Source: Cryptomeria japonica (Eukaryota; Streptophyta; Pinopsida; Cupressales; Cupressaceae). Taken from it: a stretch of DNA of 64,000 bases. The notes under the pieces were generated by a model. The model saw only the letters and a list, made by a program, of their open reading frames with translations. It ran no database searches and was not told the DNA's origin. A program made the translations under genes and the position numbers. Below are positions 12,000-24,792 of this stretch, one piece after another; position 1 is the stretch's first letter, and each line of letters opens with the position of its first letter. The stretch is from positions 25,808,272 to 25,872,271 of the forward strand of contig NC_081405.1 in NCBI RefSeq assembly GCF_030272615.1, read 5' to 3'.

Positions 12000-12011
12000 G
12001 CTCTGATACCA
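12000..12011 (-). other. Primer binding site of copia E
   Basis: On the minus strand this reads TGGTATCAGAGC, complementary to initiator tRNA-Met, with two bases (AT) between it and the LTR end. Elements F and I have the same spacing. Confidence 0.9.
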
Positions 12012-12013
12012 AT

Positions 12014-13400
12014 TGATAATATGATGAAACAATAAGAATTTGATCAACTACTGAGAGGGGGGGGGAGGGTGAATCAGTAGATGGAAAAAAAACCAAACTT
12101 TCACCAAACTTAATCCCAACTTAGAAACAACTTGCTAAACTAAACTAGTTTAGACATTGCATCCAAAACTGCAACTGCACTGTCAAACTTTACCAGTTGA
12201 CCAAAACATCAAAGATACAATGTGACAGATCTAAAACTCACATACCATTTAACCAAAACATTAAACCACTTTACTAACATTAGTAATATCTCATTTCAGA
12301 TCACTTCAAGTCATCTAAACATATCTAAGTGGCTTTACCAGTTAATCATATCAACCATATCAAAACATATCCACAAAATCATTCACCCCTTGACATAATG
12401 ATTTTTCACATGGAAACCCAAATGGGAAAAACCATGGTGGGGATGAATACCCACAAGTATTTTGAACTCTTCTGGTGTTTGCCCTGTTAGGAGCCAAGCC
12501 TTGTTAGAAGCTTATACAATAATATCATGTTATGAACAGATCTAGTTAGGGACCACCTAGTTAAGGGATTGACTATAATACCCTGTTAAACATAACACCT
12601 TGCTAGGAGTAACCTCGATAGAGGATTTCAAAATCCATTAGAGGATTTAGACAACACCAAGCCTGTTAAAGCTTACTCGGTTAAGGGATTTAACTGTTTT
12701 AATGGTTAGAGAACAACGAGGCCTTTGTTGATCTGGTAATAGCACTGCCCTACTTAATCAAATCCTTTTATGCTCCTATCCACCTTCAAAACATTCTATA
12801 GACACTCCTTCTGGTAAGGCAACAATCACACTACCACACTTAACCAAATTACCAACACAATTACAAACAACTCATCGACCTTAAATACAAATACAATAGG
12901 TCGGTAAAAAATCACAAAACCTACAAATCTCATAGAGATAACAAACATATCAGTTCAATCACAACCATTAGATTACATAGAAATCAACTAGACATTGTTC
13001 TAGACAAATTCAACCACTCCTGGATCACCGCACATTGGATCCTATAGGTCATCACACGTTTTCCACTTCATGCTATGCATTTTCTCATTCCTAAGATAAA
13101 CAACTATCTTGATGTGCCAAAACCACTTTGAAACTCATCACATGCATCATGAATATGTGGCATCTTCATCTTCAATCATCATTTGATCATAGATCATCAC
13201 AACCGATTCACCAAGCTCCATCGGTTAGGGTTCTACTTATCAATTGATTAAGGTTACCAGTTGATCACTCTGCTTGAAATACCAATACCAGTTTCCATCA
13301 CTTCTTTACTACTAGTTGTAGTACAACTACATTACAGTTTACTATTGACATCAATGAAAACACTATACTTCATCAATGCAATCTCCATGCAATGCCAACG
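12014..13400 (-). repeat. Copia E 5' LTR
   Basis: On the plus strand the LTR runs from TGATAATATGATGAAAC to AATGCCAACG, 1,387 bp. The expected terminal CA has become CG. It contains the G-run followed by TGAATCAG (12055-12077) and the GGAAACCCAAATGGG module (12412-12427). Related copies are at 1401-8025 and 63358-64000. Confidence 0.82.
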
Positions 13401-14332
13401 GCTGACTCCCTCACTTTAGGTTCAACAGAACCTAGGCGGGTATACCTACTCACTAGTTATTTCCCTTCAAATAATGATTTTTTATAGTAGACTTTAATGT
13501 ATTATCTTATATTTTCTCCCTATCTTAGAATGTCATAGAATCCCAACATAGAGTGCTTTGATGAGTTCAAGATTGTTGTTGTGGAAGCTATTCAATGTTT
13601 GAACTGAATAACAAGATTTATGTTTCCTACTCTTGTTTTTATTAATCTTCTATATGTCCTAATCTCTCCTACTGGTCTTAGTTTACTCCTTACTCTCTAT
13701 ATATTTTATTTATCCTACTACCTTAACTAAATCTCAAAAATGGCAAAGTAAATTATTGTTTTGAATTAAGTGATCAGTGTGTTTCCTTCTATTGGGCCAT
13801 AGAGTGTATGCCTTTTAGGATCTTATGTATAACTCCTATAGGACAGTTTTTAAACCCACCCTTCTGATGGATCTGTCAGTTATCCTGTTCTCTAGCACCT
13901 GTTAACTAACTCTTCCTATCACAGTTTGCTTGACTAATTTTAACCCTTATTCCAAGAGACCAATCAAGCAAGAAATGCAAGAAATAATTTTTGTCTCACA
14001 AACAATTCTTATTTCCCAAACTCGGAATAATAACAATCAATTCTTCACACTGAGAGTATTAAAGTAACTTTATCTATTCAAGATAAAATCATAGGAGAAC
14101 AAATTACTAAAATAACGTATTCCACAACACATGTAGAGGATATGAGGATGCTTGTATTGATAAAAAAAATTGAACATGTAAATAGCCTTTTTTTTGCGAT
14201 CCTTCTCTTAATGTTACAAAGTTCATCTCATACTTATATGAGAGCCAAATAGTTTCCAAATGAAATGTGTGTCCCTTTGAGAGTTATTAACCAATGAAAT
14301 GTCTTTCCTATTGTATTTGAACATAAACAAGT
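13401..14332. other. Intergenic stretch, nothing recognised
   Basis: This AT-rich sequence lies between copia E's LTR and the decayed minus-strand frame. No coding motif, LTR boundary or tandem repeat was recognised. It is likely 3' flanking or internal sequence of the older element that hosts E. Confidence 0.4.
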
Positions 14333-16590
14333 TTAACATCCCCAGATGTGTTCATCATCTTTGTAACAATGAACATCCTTACTCCATCTCTTCATATCAT
14401 ACTCCAACTGGGAAAACTCATATACCAACTGATTGACATGGTGTTCCAAGTCCTCTTCTTTGTCCAGCTTCTCATTTGTGTGGTCTAGGATGCCTGTCAA
14501 TTCAAAGTGCCATTGTTCTACTGACACGAGATTTCCATCACGGTTAACTAAAGGCATTAGGGGTGTGTTGGCATTTTCCAATAATTGAATATAATTATTT
14601 AGGTTTTTACCAAACCTATGATGTGCTCCCATGAATGCATTCCCTTCACTCTTTTCTTCTATAGTCATTGAGTCATTCTTGTCCATCACCTCCTGCAGGC
14701 ACTCTTGTAATCTCATATGTTCATTGAGAGCCTTTATGGTGTTGGTGTATGTCTTCCAGAAATTGGTTGAGTATGTCATCATAGCCCTAAACTTGTAATT
14801 CACCACTTCATCCACAAGTTTGTTGGTTTTCTTTCTTGCTCCTTCGAGTTGCTTCACCAACTTCTCATTCTTCATCTGTCAGTAAGTAGCATCCTACAAG
14901 GCTTCAATGACCCTCTATTCTATCCCAAATGAGGATTCCTCAATCTCAATGATCCTGGGTACTGATTCTAGCCGTAATGCTTTCTCTTGCCAATGCCTCT
15001 TTTCTACTTGCACCTTTTTATACAAAGCTTTGAATGTGTGATTTTCTCTGACCAAGTACTCAATTTGATCCTTGTTTAGCTTGGCCACATCCAGTTTTAA
15101 TTGTGCAGTTATGCTTGGGTCCATCTTCCCCACCTGCTGGATCATAAGATGCCAGAAAGCTTCATCAGTGTCTACTAGGGGTGGTCTCTTATTTCTAGGG
15201 TATAAGGCCCATAATAGCAGAGCCTTCTAATCTGGATCATATCCTGAACCAAAGAATATCCTATCAATCTCAACTAGCAAAATTGTTTTTCATGGTGTTT
15301 TCTTCTCAAGAAATTATCAAACAAGAGAGAAGACTTCATCTCCCACCCTTGATAAATAATTACACCTGATTCTTTGAGTAATTGCATTCCCCTTTCAAGG
15401 GTCATTTCTTTCATCTCTTTATTGATGTCCTCCTATTGCAGTTGTAAAGTTTCCTTCTCATTTATCTCTCCTATCTGTTGTCTCATCATCCTTCCCTTGT
15501 ATTGACATAAGAAGGTTTTGAACTCTAGTGTATGGATGAACTCCTAATCTGATATGAACTCTTCATGCTCCAAGATCCTGGTGTCGTCAACCTCTTTCAC
15601 CTGATATTAACCCATAGCCAAATCCATTTATTGCTCATATCCAAACCTAGGTGGGGACATATTGTCTTGTGAATCAGAAGGAATATATTCAGCAATTGAT
15701 TGGGCAGATAAATGTTCAATAGGTTCAGTTTCCCTTACACTTTTAGGCCTATCTCTGAAAACGTATTATGGAACATTCTCTAAAATCTCCAACTCATGCA
15801 ATAACAATTTGTCATCTATGGCTACAGGGTCATTAATCCCCTCCAAAATTTTATTATTAATCTTCCCTCTACTAACCTTCCATTCAAAGGCCTTGGAAAT
15901 TTTATCATAAGTCGCCCTTTTCTTCATTGCCTCTTCTCTTTCCATATTCCTGATAAAGTCATCAATCATCATGGGGATATACTAATCAAATTTCAAATTT
16001 TGTGATGCCTTGGCTCCTTGTATGTAGCCTTCCGGATCAAAGTTGGGTATTTGATCCTCTTGCACCAAGTGATAATACTCTAACTTGTTTTGCAACAGGT
16101 TATAACTTTTTGAATTTTTAACAATAAAATCTATAAATGCTAACAATCCAGGTACTATTGACTGCTTCCCATGATTTGTGAGATGCCTTGCACTGGCTTG
16201 AGACAACTATATGATAATTTCCATGTAAGCAACCCTATTTGGTACTATCATTGGGAGCAAATAGGGTTTTCCCTCGAATCCATATACCCTAATCTGTGTA
16301 TAACCTAGGAAGCAATACCAATCTCCCTAATTATGGGTTATTTGGATCTGTTCACCAAATTCTTTAGGTCTTAAGAATCTCTTGACCCGTGGAGATAACA
16401 AAAAATCACAAGGGTATCCTATCACTTTGTGTAGAGGTTTAACAAAGAACTCTTCAAAATGAATGTATTGACTGTTGTTGTATCTTTGGTCCCAGGTTGA
16501 CAACCACAATTGAACTGGCTTATGGACTTCAGCCTTATCGTACTCTCTAACACATAGATCTTTAGCCTATAACCTCATCTCTTGTCCAGC
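14333..16590 (-). pseudogene. Long decayed ORF of unknown function
   Basis: The minus-strand remnant is one frame from 16590 to about 15766 and another from about 15145 to 14333, so at least one frameshift and several isolated stops separate the pieces. The total is about 700 codons. The N-terminal part holds LWLSTWDQRYNNSQYIHFEE and a hydrophobic stretch near 16150. The C-terminal part (15145-14333) is rich in Lys, Glu and Leu and looks coiled-coil. No RT, integrase, protease, zinc knuckle or PMD motif is seen. The A-family LTR cuts its upstream end at 16591. It could be an extra ORF of an old retroelement or a decayed host gene. I do not recognise it. Confidence 0.5.
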
Positions 16591-16642
16591 TATAGTGTCA
16601 TAAATTGTACACCCTCCCTAGGGTGGTACAATTTCATACTTA

Positions 16643-16647
16643 GTTTA
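16643..16647 (+). repeat. TSD (GTTTA) of nested LTR, left
   Basis: GTTTA here and ATTTA at 17777-17781 differ by one transition. The uninterrupted A LTR reads TAGTTTAGCAC at this point. Confidence 0.7.
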
Positions 16648-17776
16648 TGATCTGATTAAGGATCTATGACTGATTGCATAAAAATGCTAACATTACAATG
16701 CTTAACAAATTGAAATTAGCATGTACATAAATGTTTAATTAAAAATAAATTGAAGTGATGAAATAGAAAAATTAGAGAGGAAGAGAAAGGAGACACAAAC
16801 AACATGATTTTATTATGGAGTTCGCCACAAGGTGACTACGTCTCTGGGTCTGCCCAACTGGGTGAGACAGATCTAATTATGCTCCAAAAATGAGTTTAAA
16901 AAGAGTTACAAAGTCACTCCTATCCGCACAACGCCACTTTTCAAAGTGTAGGAGTGAAATACCAAAATCCACAATAGCTTCCTCTCACTTCACCAAAAAA
17001 TTATCTCCCCAGATGATAATGAAATACAAAATTCTTTCTCCAACAAGTACAACAAGCTTGATTTCAAGCTCCCAATGCACAGAGATGAACAATTCACTAT
17101 CAAATTCTCCAAAAGAAATTCTCTCACACTTCTCTCACAATTCTCCAACCTTCCATGTTCCTCATTACAAAAATCACCCCCTTTAAATACTATTTTACAT
17201 TCTAAAATGGGGTTAACAATAATATTTACAATATTCCCCATATCTCTAATACCTCCCAATTAAAAATATTAAATCTCTTTAATTAGCTTAATCTTTATTA
17301 AAATAATCAGACATATAATTTTTAATGGTTTCGCTTAATTCAAGCTCCATGTATCATTATCCTATTACAATTTTGAGTTTGCATGAATAAATGGATTAAT
17401 GCTATTTGAGAGGCTCGAATCCTTTGTAATTGGGTCGTCATTCACTTGAATGAATAAAAATAAGCATTGCCCCATATTTACTTGAAGAAGCCACTAACAT
17501 AGCATTTGGGAGTGCAAATAGCAGAGGGGGAGGTCGATGGTTCCAACTGTCATCCTTCCCATTTAACTTGCTTAATCTTTGAATAGGGCTTAAATAGAAA
17601 CTAGCCCCTTTTATCACCGAGAAACTCACTTGCTCTAGCGGTGGAGAGAAAGTATTGTGGAGGGGAGGTCAAGGTTTTGACTCCCCTTCACACCAATTTT
17701 GGAAAACTAATAACCAACACCAAAATCGTCGCAACATTAACCATTTTTAGTGAATAAAAATTATCCACCCGGATCA
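16648..17776. mobile_element. Copia-like solo LTR nested in A LTR
   Basis: This 1,129-bp insertion has termini TGATCTG and CGGATCA and a 5-bp duplication with one mismatch. It contains GGAGTTCGCCACAAGGTGAC near 16818, resembling the GTGGTTCGGC module of plant copia LTRs. No internal domain is present. Orientation is uncertain. Confidence 0.7.
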
Positions 17777-18198
17777 ATTTAGCACTCACCTTAGTGTGTT
17801 TTGCATCTTGTAATTCTCATCTCTTTTAAGCATTTAATTAATTAATTTAATTAAATCTAAATTCTTATTTCACCTCTTCACACATTATAAAGTTGGGCCT
17901 TTTATCCTAAGTGTGCCCCTTTTTTATTCATTCAATAAATCATTTAATCATAAACCCTAATTATGTCTTATTTCAACTTTTAAGGCCTGATTTCACATAT
18001 CAAAACATGTTGAAATCATTTGTAACTTTGGGATCCGCTCTAATATCATCATATCTAACGGCCCCAAAAATTTGGTGAAAATTTGGTCGGACCATGTTGA
18101 ATGTGCACATGGTCCTCGACTTTTTTCTCAAAATTTTGGGAGCATAATCCTATGATATAATAATGTTTAACCCCAAAATATTGGTGGGAAATTCAAAT

Positions 18199-18203
18199 CC
18201 TAG
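18199..18203 (+). repeat. TSD of chromovirus H (CCTAG), left
   Basis: CCTAG here and at 37666-37670. The A-family LTR continues in alignment across the two points. Confidence 0.9.
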
Positions 18204-19180
18204 TGATGGGGTTCACCTAGTTTGCTCAACACTTCACCTAGTTGGTGTTGCTCAATTCCACCAACTCACCAAGCCTAGTTGCTCTCTAGACCTCCAAGTC
18301 CTTCTCAGTCTCTTCTGGGGCTTAACTCTTGACCATTCCAAGGTTTTTTCTTCAAGTGTTTTGGCTAGGAACCCTACCAATTCACAGTGCTTCCCATGTG
18401 CTCAATTATGGCTTCTTGGCTTCAACTTTGTCAAATTGACCTCCTACTATCATGAGTTGATGCAGATGTGTGGAGGTGCCTTCTAACATGTTTAGAATGC
18501 ATTTAGGTTCCATTTGAGGTTTGCAATCATTAGGTTTCTTACCAATTTCAAAATCTTGCCTAGAAAAGGGCTACAAGGAATTAACCCTATTAGGCCTCCA
18601 AAATCCGGTTTTCTAGGGTGAGTGAAAATGGTCCAAAAGACCCCCTAGAAAGTTTGGATTTCCTTCAATGATTCACCTAACCTCAAGAGATTTTTTATGG
18701 TTTTGGCTTTTTATTTCACCGTACAATATGCTAACCCCAAAATGAGGGTTTTGAAGGGTTTCTAGGCCTTCTAGGTGGCAGTGACTGGTCAAGTTGGGGT
18801 TTACACATCAAATGACTTTGTCAAGGCCTCTCCTTGCACTATCAACTCTATCCCAACTTCATAGACCCCTCCAAAATCTTAGATGGTAGTTTGGCATTCA
18901 CCCCTGCACTTAGCACTTCAATTTCACCTTCTTTCCTCTAGCCGGGTTGCTCCTGGACTCGCCTAGAACAAGGTGACAATCACATTGAAACTCATCTCCA
19001 ACTCTTATCCTTGCATATGTACAATTTATAGGTGGTTTCCCTCCATGTCCCAACAAGTCATGATGGTATCACGTGTGGAGTTCATGGGGCAACCATTTTT
19101 ACATAAAATGCTATATACAATCCAAAACTGATTGTTTACAAACCAAAGCAAGAAAACACCAAAGTAAACTATCTTCAAAA

Positions 19181-19185
19181 CCAAT
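19181..19185 (+). repeat. TSD of element B, left (CCAAT)
   Basis: CCAAT here and CCAAC at 34126-34130. The uninterrupted copy at 42915-42920 reads GGAACCAACAATAG, so CCAAC is ancestral and the left copy carries a C-to-T change. Confidence 0.85.
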
Positions 19186-20261
19186 TGTAGACACCTAAAA
19201 ATGGTCAATGCTTGCAGAATCATACTTTAACATTGACGCATTGCCTTATTTTAGGGTTTTTGCATCGCATTAACATTTCTCCTATGATTCACACTTGGTC
19301 TTTATCATTTGCAAGCATCGAGTCCTTCTTCTACATCCTTCATCTGTCTCCCTTTCAAATTTGGTCTTGTTGATAACAATATCAGTCATGATTTTGGTCA
19401 ATCTTATCCTGTCACATCTATGTGCATATTCATTTGTCATCATTTTGGACATCGTCAATCCTAATTAGGGTTTTGTCCTCTTATCGATCTTGTCATCTTG
19501 CGATCGATTTGTCATCAATTGTTGTCATTTTCAATCTTGTCATCTTGCGATCGATTTGTTATCGATCATTGTCATTTTCAATCTTGTCATCTGGTAATCA
19601 ATTTGTCATCGATCGTTGTTCTCTTTGTCAATTTTGTCATTTTGCGATCGATTTGTCATCGATCATCATCTTTCTCAATCATGTCAATTTGGATCAATTT
19701 GTCATTGCTCCTTGTCAATTGGCGCATTTATCAATCAAATCGTTTGTCAGCATTGGTCATTTATTAGTCAGAATCATGATCAAATCGAATCGACGTCAGT
19801 TATCCTTTGTCAAGACCTAATTGTCATCCTTGCATTTCTAATTCATCTTTTAGGGTTTCATGATTTTATTCACTCAACCCTGTTTGTCATTTCTCCCTCT
19901 AAGTTAAATAATTTATTTATTTATCCTAGGTCTTCGTGTCACAATTAAATATTTAATTTAATTGGCTAACTAATTATTCCTCTTTTTGTGAATTAATTAA
20001 TAAATGACAAATTATTAATTGATTTACCTAATTTCTCCTAATTTCCTAATTTTTCATCAATTTCTAAATTTCCTCTTTGTGAATTGATTAATAAATGAAA
20101 AATTATTAATTAATTCACTAAATTCCTATTTCCTCATTTTCTAATTTCCTAATTCCTATTTCCTCATTTTCTAATTTCCTAATTCCTATTTTCCAATTTT
20201 CTAATTTTCCTAATTTCTAATTCAATTTCCTCCTATTTTTCTCCTAATTTCATGGGAATGA

Positions 20262-20411
20262 CATTTCAATTTGTCATAATTTGTCATAATTGACAATCAA
20301 TCAATTTTGACATTTCAATTTGTCATAATTTGTCATAATTGACAATCAATCAATTTTGACATTTCAATTTGTCATAATTTGTCATAATTGACAATCAATC
20401 AATTTTGACAT
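20262..20411 (+). repeat. 50-bp tandem repeat in B LTR
   Basis: Three copies of a 50-bp unit beginning GACATTTCAATTTGTCATAA are followed by a partial copy. The 3' LTR (33524-33623) has two copies and the same partial, so copy number changed after insertion or during reverse transcription. Confidence 0.9.
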
Positions 20412-20552
20412 AGAAATTTGTCATAATCTTGTCATAAATTATCAATCAATCAATTTTGCATAGAAAGTGCAAATTTGTCATAATTGACATTCTTGATTTG
20501 CAATTTCCATTTGAATCTCTTCATGCTAATTTGATCATCTCTCCAATTTGTC

Positions 20553-20559
20553 TATAAAT
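20553..20559 (+). promoter_or_regulatory. TATA box in B LTR
   Basis: TATAAAT sits between CCAATTT and AAATTGG, a 7-bp inverted repeat overlapping it. The same arrangement is conserved in the 3' LTR (33779-33785). It is the best TATA candidate in the LTR, about 350 bp before its end. Confidence 0.5.
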
Positions 20560-20917
20560 TGGATGAATTTCTTCAATCCCAACTAATCACATTATCGAAC
20601 GAATCGATTCCCAAATCAATCACACTTCGAGTATTCTTGAGCAATCATCTTGTCTACTTGCTTTCATATCATGATCATGCACTAGTAGGTGAGATCCACA
20701 ACAAAGCTATTTGAAGGAGAAAGAAGGACAATGGAGCCACATGAAGGAGACATTCAAATGTGCACTTGGTTTGCTTAATTTTCAAATCTTGAATGTTTTG
20801 TTTTCATGTCTTTATTGAGTGTGTTAGGATTGATCATTGCATTTGAGCTTTTGTGATTGAGCTATGACTAATATTGAATTTGCTTTGATGATTTCCAGAT
20901 TTCCTAGCTTACATTAA

Positions 20918-20936
20918 TTGGTGAACCCAACGTGAA
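20918..20936 (+). other. Candidate primer binding site of B
   Basis: TTGGTGAACCCAACGTGAA lies four bases after the LTR. The initiator-Met sequence is absent. Element L has a similar TTGGTGAACCTGACATC at the equivalent place, which supports a real site for another tRNA that I cannot name with confidence. Confidence 0.55.
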
Positions 20937-22986
20937 CTAACCCCCTAATCATGCTTTTGAGTGCTTTTGAGTTGATGTGCAGGTCAAAAACCCAAGAAAC
21001 AGGGTAATGCAGGGTTTTCTGAGAACTTTTGCGCCTGTGTCAAGGATTCTGCGCCTATGTTAAGCATTATGTGCCTGTGTCAAGGACAATCTATGCCTGT
21101 GTTAAGCATTCTACACCCGTGTCAAGACTTTTGCACTTGTGTAGGGCTAGAAATAGAGGTAAAAGGCAATGTTTTTCACTTGCAAATTGTTTTCTTTTGC
21201 ATTCTGTTTATGCTTTTCTTGGTTTTTTGGTACTGATTCTCTGTGCAGCACCTTGGCATACGCATGACAAAGGCAACAAATGAAACTACTAACACATTTT
21301 TGTGTAGGTTTGATAGTCAAAGACTAAACATATCAAACTTCTGACTTGGGTTTTGTAGGTTGCCTTGGACTACAACTAAACTTTGTGTCTTGGACTACAA
21401 CTAAACTTTGTGTTTGTAATTAATATTTAGGCACCTAGTATGATTTCTAAATAGGATGGAATGAATGTATGTTTTCTTTGATTGTTGAGTTTGACATTGG
21501 AGTAGGAGAGTATGCTCTCATCCTTCTTAGGGTGATCAGAAATCCAGATCTTCGATACCATGCTCATGTTTTTGATTGTGTGTCAACTTTAGAGGGCCTG
21601 CCTTCCCAACCATTTGCAAGCAAGTGATAATCATGAGAAGGGAACGACCCAAAGTGAGTATGGCTAGAATACCTTGGCATTCTAACTCACTATAAACAAA
21701 TACCTAATGGGCGAAAGCTTTGAAGGAAGGGTTACGTGGGAATTGCAATTACTTGGGAAGTGATGACCCTTGAACTCTTTCTCATATCAACATCTAAGTA
21801 GGACCTCACAGTCTAAATCATGCTTGTGTGACTACATTTGTTTGGTATCTTGGTGGGCTTAATGTCTCAATCATGCTTGCGTGACACCAAGGAGTAACGC
21901 TTAACAGAAATCCTTACTAAACATCTTGTATTTAGAGGCCAAAAATCCTTCTAGTTTCTTGAGAAGGACAACTTCAAATACTTGGAAGGGATACTAAGTT
22001 CGCCATGGGGAGATTTCCATGGGGACTGATGCTTGGCTGCCTTGAGAAGTGAGTGCCATGGAGGGGAGCCCGTGGGGTCAAGCATCTATGTATTCTCCTT
22101 GAATCTCATAACGAGTCTACCTCTCAAGTACCTAATGTCCTTGCCTATCATAAGAAATGTGTGAATGAGCATGATTGTCTTGATTCTAAGTTGAAATATC
22201 TTGTCTTCTTTAGTTTTCAAAAGTTGAGTTGTGTCTCATTTCAAAAACAAGACAAATTGATTCAAAACAAGGTTAAACACAAGAGTATTTCATTCAACAA
22301 AGTTTAAAACACCTTCAAACATGGTTGTCAAACATTTTTCAAAATCTTGTCTCAACATTCATGTCACTTAGATTTAGGTTCATCCTAGGTTTGCATTTTG
22401 CAAAGTCATTGTCAAGTACCAAGGTTAGGTTTCATCTAGGTCATACTCCTTTGCATATCAATAGGGGTCATCCTTTTGCATGTGTCCTCTTGCATTAGAG
22501 TAATACCATTTCATAATTCAACCTAGGCTTAGGTCATTATCATATCATAGTAGGGTCATTTGTATAGTAATTGTCCCTTTGCATATAGTGTCAAAACTAG
22601 TTTTTGTCATACTTGAGTAATGCAAATCTTTGATAAACCCTAAGTCATTGTTAGGAAGTCTAGACCTTATCAAACTTTTGTCTTTTTGTCATTAATGTCA
22701 TTTGGTCAAACCTAGCTTAGTATCCAAGCATATAGGGGAGACATTGTCATTTTGTCCTTTTGTCACTTGGTCCTTTTGTCCTTTGAGGTCTAGACATCAT
22801 TTCAATTTCCCAAGGGTCTCATTTTTAGAATTGCATTCATAAGTTTGTCAAAATCTTGAAAAAGGAACAAAAACATAGGTTGCATTCTTGCCATAGATCG
22901 CATTTTCACCTATTTAGTTTGCATTTAGTTGCATATCATATATTATCCTTGAAAATTTCCAAAAAAATATTGCATTGCATAGTGAC
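20937..22986 (+). other. Element B untranslated leader
   Basis: About 2 kb lie between primer site and sense ORF with no convincing coding frame. It holds a 20-22 bp repeat cluster (21027-21146) and a 29-bp direct duplication around CTTGGACTACAACTAAAC (21365-21420). Confidence 0.6.
21027..21146 (+). repeat. 20-22 bp repeats in B leader
   Basis: Six degenerate units follow the pattern TTTTGCGCCTGTGTCAAGGA. Related words in both orientations recur near the 3' end of B (31790-31915). Confidence 0.8.
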
Positions 22987-24787
22987 ATGTCTATTGAAAC
23001 AAGATTGCAAGAACCAATGATACAACAAAGTTTGACGTCTCAACTGACAATGCAATCAAATTTTAATCCAAGGCAATCACAATTATATCCAACCCAACAA
23101 CAAGGCAATATCGATCAAACTTTTTATGATGAAACAAGTCTCCAAATACAAAAACTAGAGGAGAAACTAGCTCAAGAAGAGGAGATATTGGAACAAAAAG
23201 TGAAAAACATTGCGAAGAATAGATCACAAATGTCCAAAATGTTTCAAAAATTTCTAGGTCGAAATCCAAAGATTGAGCCAATTGATGTAAGATCTCTTCT
23301 TGAATGATCAGACATACCAGCTCTCCTCTCCCAAATAGAGATGATGAAACAATTTCAAGAAAAGAGACAATAATATTATGTGCCTCCACAACAAGAACAA
23401 GAAGGTGTTTACTATCAATCACATTTTCAACCATCACAACCAATGGTTCAACAATTCCAGCATTTCCAATAGACACAACCAATGGTCCAATTTCAACAAT
23501 ATGTCCAACCAACTATACAATGTCCACAAATGGTTCAACCAATGGTGGAATATCAATGTCAACAACCGCAACCAAACATTCAAACACAAAGGTTGCAGCC
23601 CACACCAACCCAAGTTTCAAACATGTCAGAACAATTGAACCAAGTCCAATATCAAAACATGACATTAGATTAGAACCAACTCCTTGCCAAACAAGTTCAA
23701 ATTCCAGATACAACCATGTCAAAACCTCAAAAGAAAGGTGGCTTTATTGCAATGATCTTAAGGAAATTACCAATTGAATTCTTTGAGGAAGATCAAAATA
23801 ATACACTTATGTCTAGCAATGCCTCATCCCCCCATAAACAAATTGACTCTCCAGTGGCATCTATCCCTACACCTTTAGAAGTTTCACAGGAACCTTCCAT
23901 ATTGTCCTCATCAAACAATACACCCAAGGATGAAATTATTCAAGGGCTATCCATAATTGATTGCCACGATAGTCCAATTCATGATGCACATCCTTGTCAT
24001 GTTTCAGAAATACAAGACCCAATGCCACCATGCACTTTATTGCCATTACCTATTTTAGAGGACCCCATTCGAAGTCCCTCTTCCTCATGTTCAAGCATTG
24101 ATTCCTTGCTAGAATCCATCACAAAAGTTCAAAGTGCATTTCCTTCATGCCAAAGCATTGATCCCTTGCCAAAATCCCCCATGTATATCCAAAGTCCAAC
24201 CTCATGTCAAGAGGATAGTTTAGAGCATGAAGAAACGTGTCTTGAAATAGATGAAGATCAAGATCCTGAAACCTTATCATCCCATCCAATTGTTGACCAG
24301 GACCCCATATTCCCAGACACTCATGATGATTCCCCTATTCTTTTCCATCCTATCCAAAGTCCTATTGACACTCCATTCCCTGAGCAAGATCAAGATATCC
24401 CAGTCCATCCAATCCCAAATGATCCCCTTCCATTTCACGAAAAAAATGTCCTTTCAAATCCCATTGGCATTCCACTTCCTAAGAAAGATCAAGATATCCC
24501 TTCCATCCTTTCCAATGATCTTCCTCCTTGTCAAGATCAAATTATTGCTTCAGATCCTCCACAAGATCCACTTGTTCCTCCATCTCCTTGTCGTAATGCT
24601 CCATATACACTCCAAGATCACATTTCTTTTGATAATCCCATTATTTCTCCCATTCCATCTCTTGAAGAGCCTATCATTGAACCATGTCCACTACACAATC
24701 CTAGTCCCCCTCATGATTCTAATGTGTCAGTGCAAGATGTTCATGAACTCTCGACATGCATAATGAGTTCTTCCACTTTGGTGCAAT

Positions 24788-24792
24788 CCGAT
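24788..24792 (+). repeat. TSD of A solo LTR (CCGAT), left
   Basis: CCGAT here and at 26463-26467. Removing one copy and the LTR keeps the surrounding ORF in frame. Confidence 0.95.

Larger units (their letters stand above)
592..13400 (-). mobile_element. Ty1/copia element E, minus strand, split by nested LTRs
   Basis: Read on the minus strand from right to left: 5' LTR (13400-12014), primer site (12011-12000), gag (about 11990-11008), protease and integrase (9491-8026), then linker and reverse transcriptase (1400-592). An E-family LTR in the opposite orientation (1401-8025) and a solo LTR (9492-11007) interrupt it. Rejoining the flanks of the second restores collinearity with element F. The RNase H end and 3' LTR are missing because an A-type LTR abuts at 591. 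Many stops show that it is dead. Confidence 0.85.
19186..20913 (+). repeat. Element B 5' LTR
   Basis: The 1,728-bp LTR contains a degenerate repeat of about 45 bp based on GATCGATTTGTCATCGATC (19478-19690) and three copies of a 50-bp unit (20262-20411) where the 3' LTR has two. Over the first 240 bp I count about 12 differences from the 3' LTR, nearly all transitions. Confidence 0.95.

Noticed and set aside
17438-18486. Short frames in LTR sequence at 17438-17629 and 18163-18486
   Set aside because: They cross LTR boundaries and TSDs (for example 18203), so cannot be genes.
19422-19948. Leu/Ser/Ile-rich frames in B LTR (again at 32686-33212)
   Set aside because: They come from the GATCGATTTGTCAT repeats read in several frames; inside an LTR and without a domain.
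24251-24763. Plus-strand 170-codon frame
   Set aside because: It is out of frame with the B sense ORF that covers it, and its composition is that of a frame shadow.
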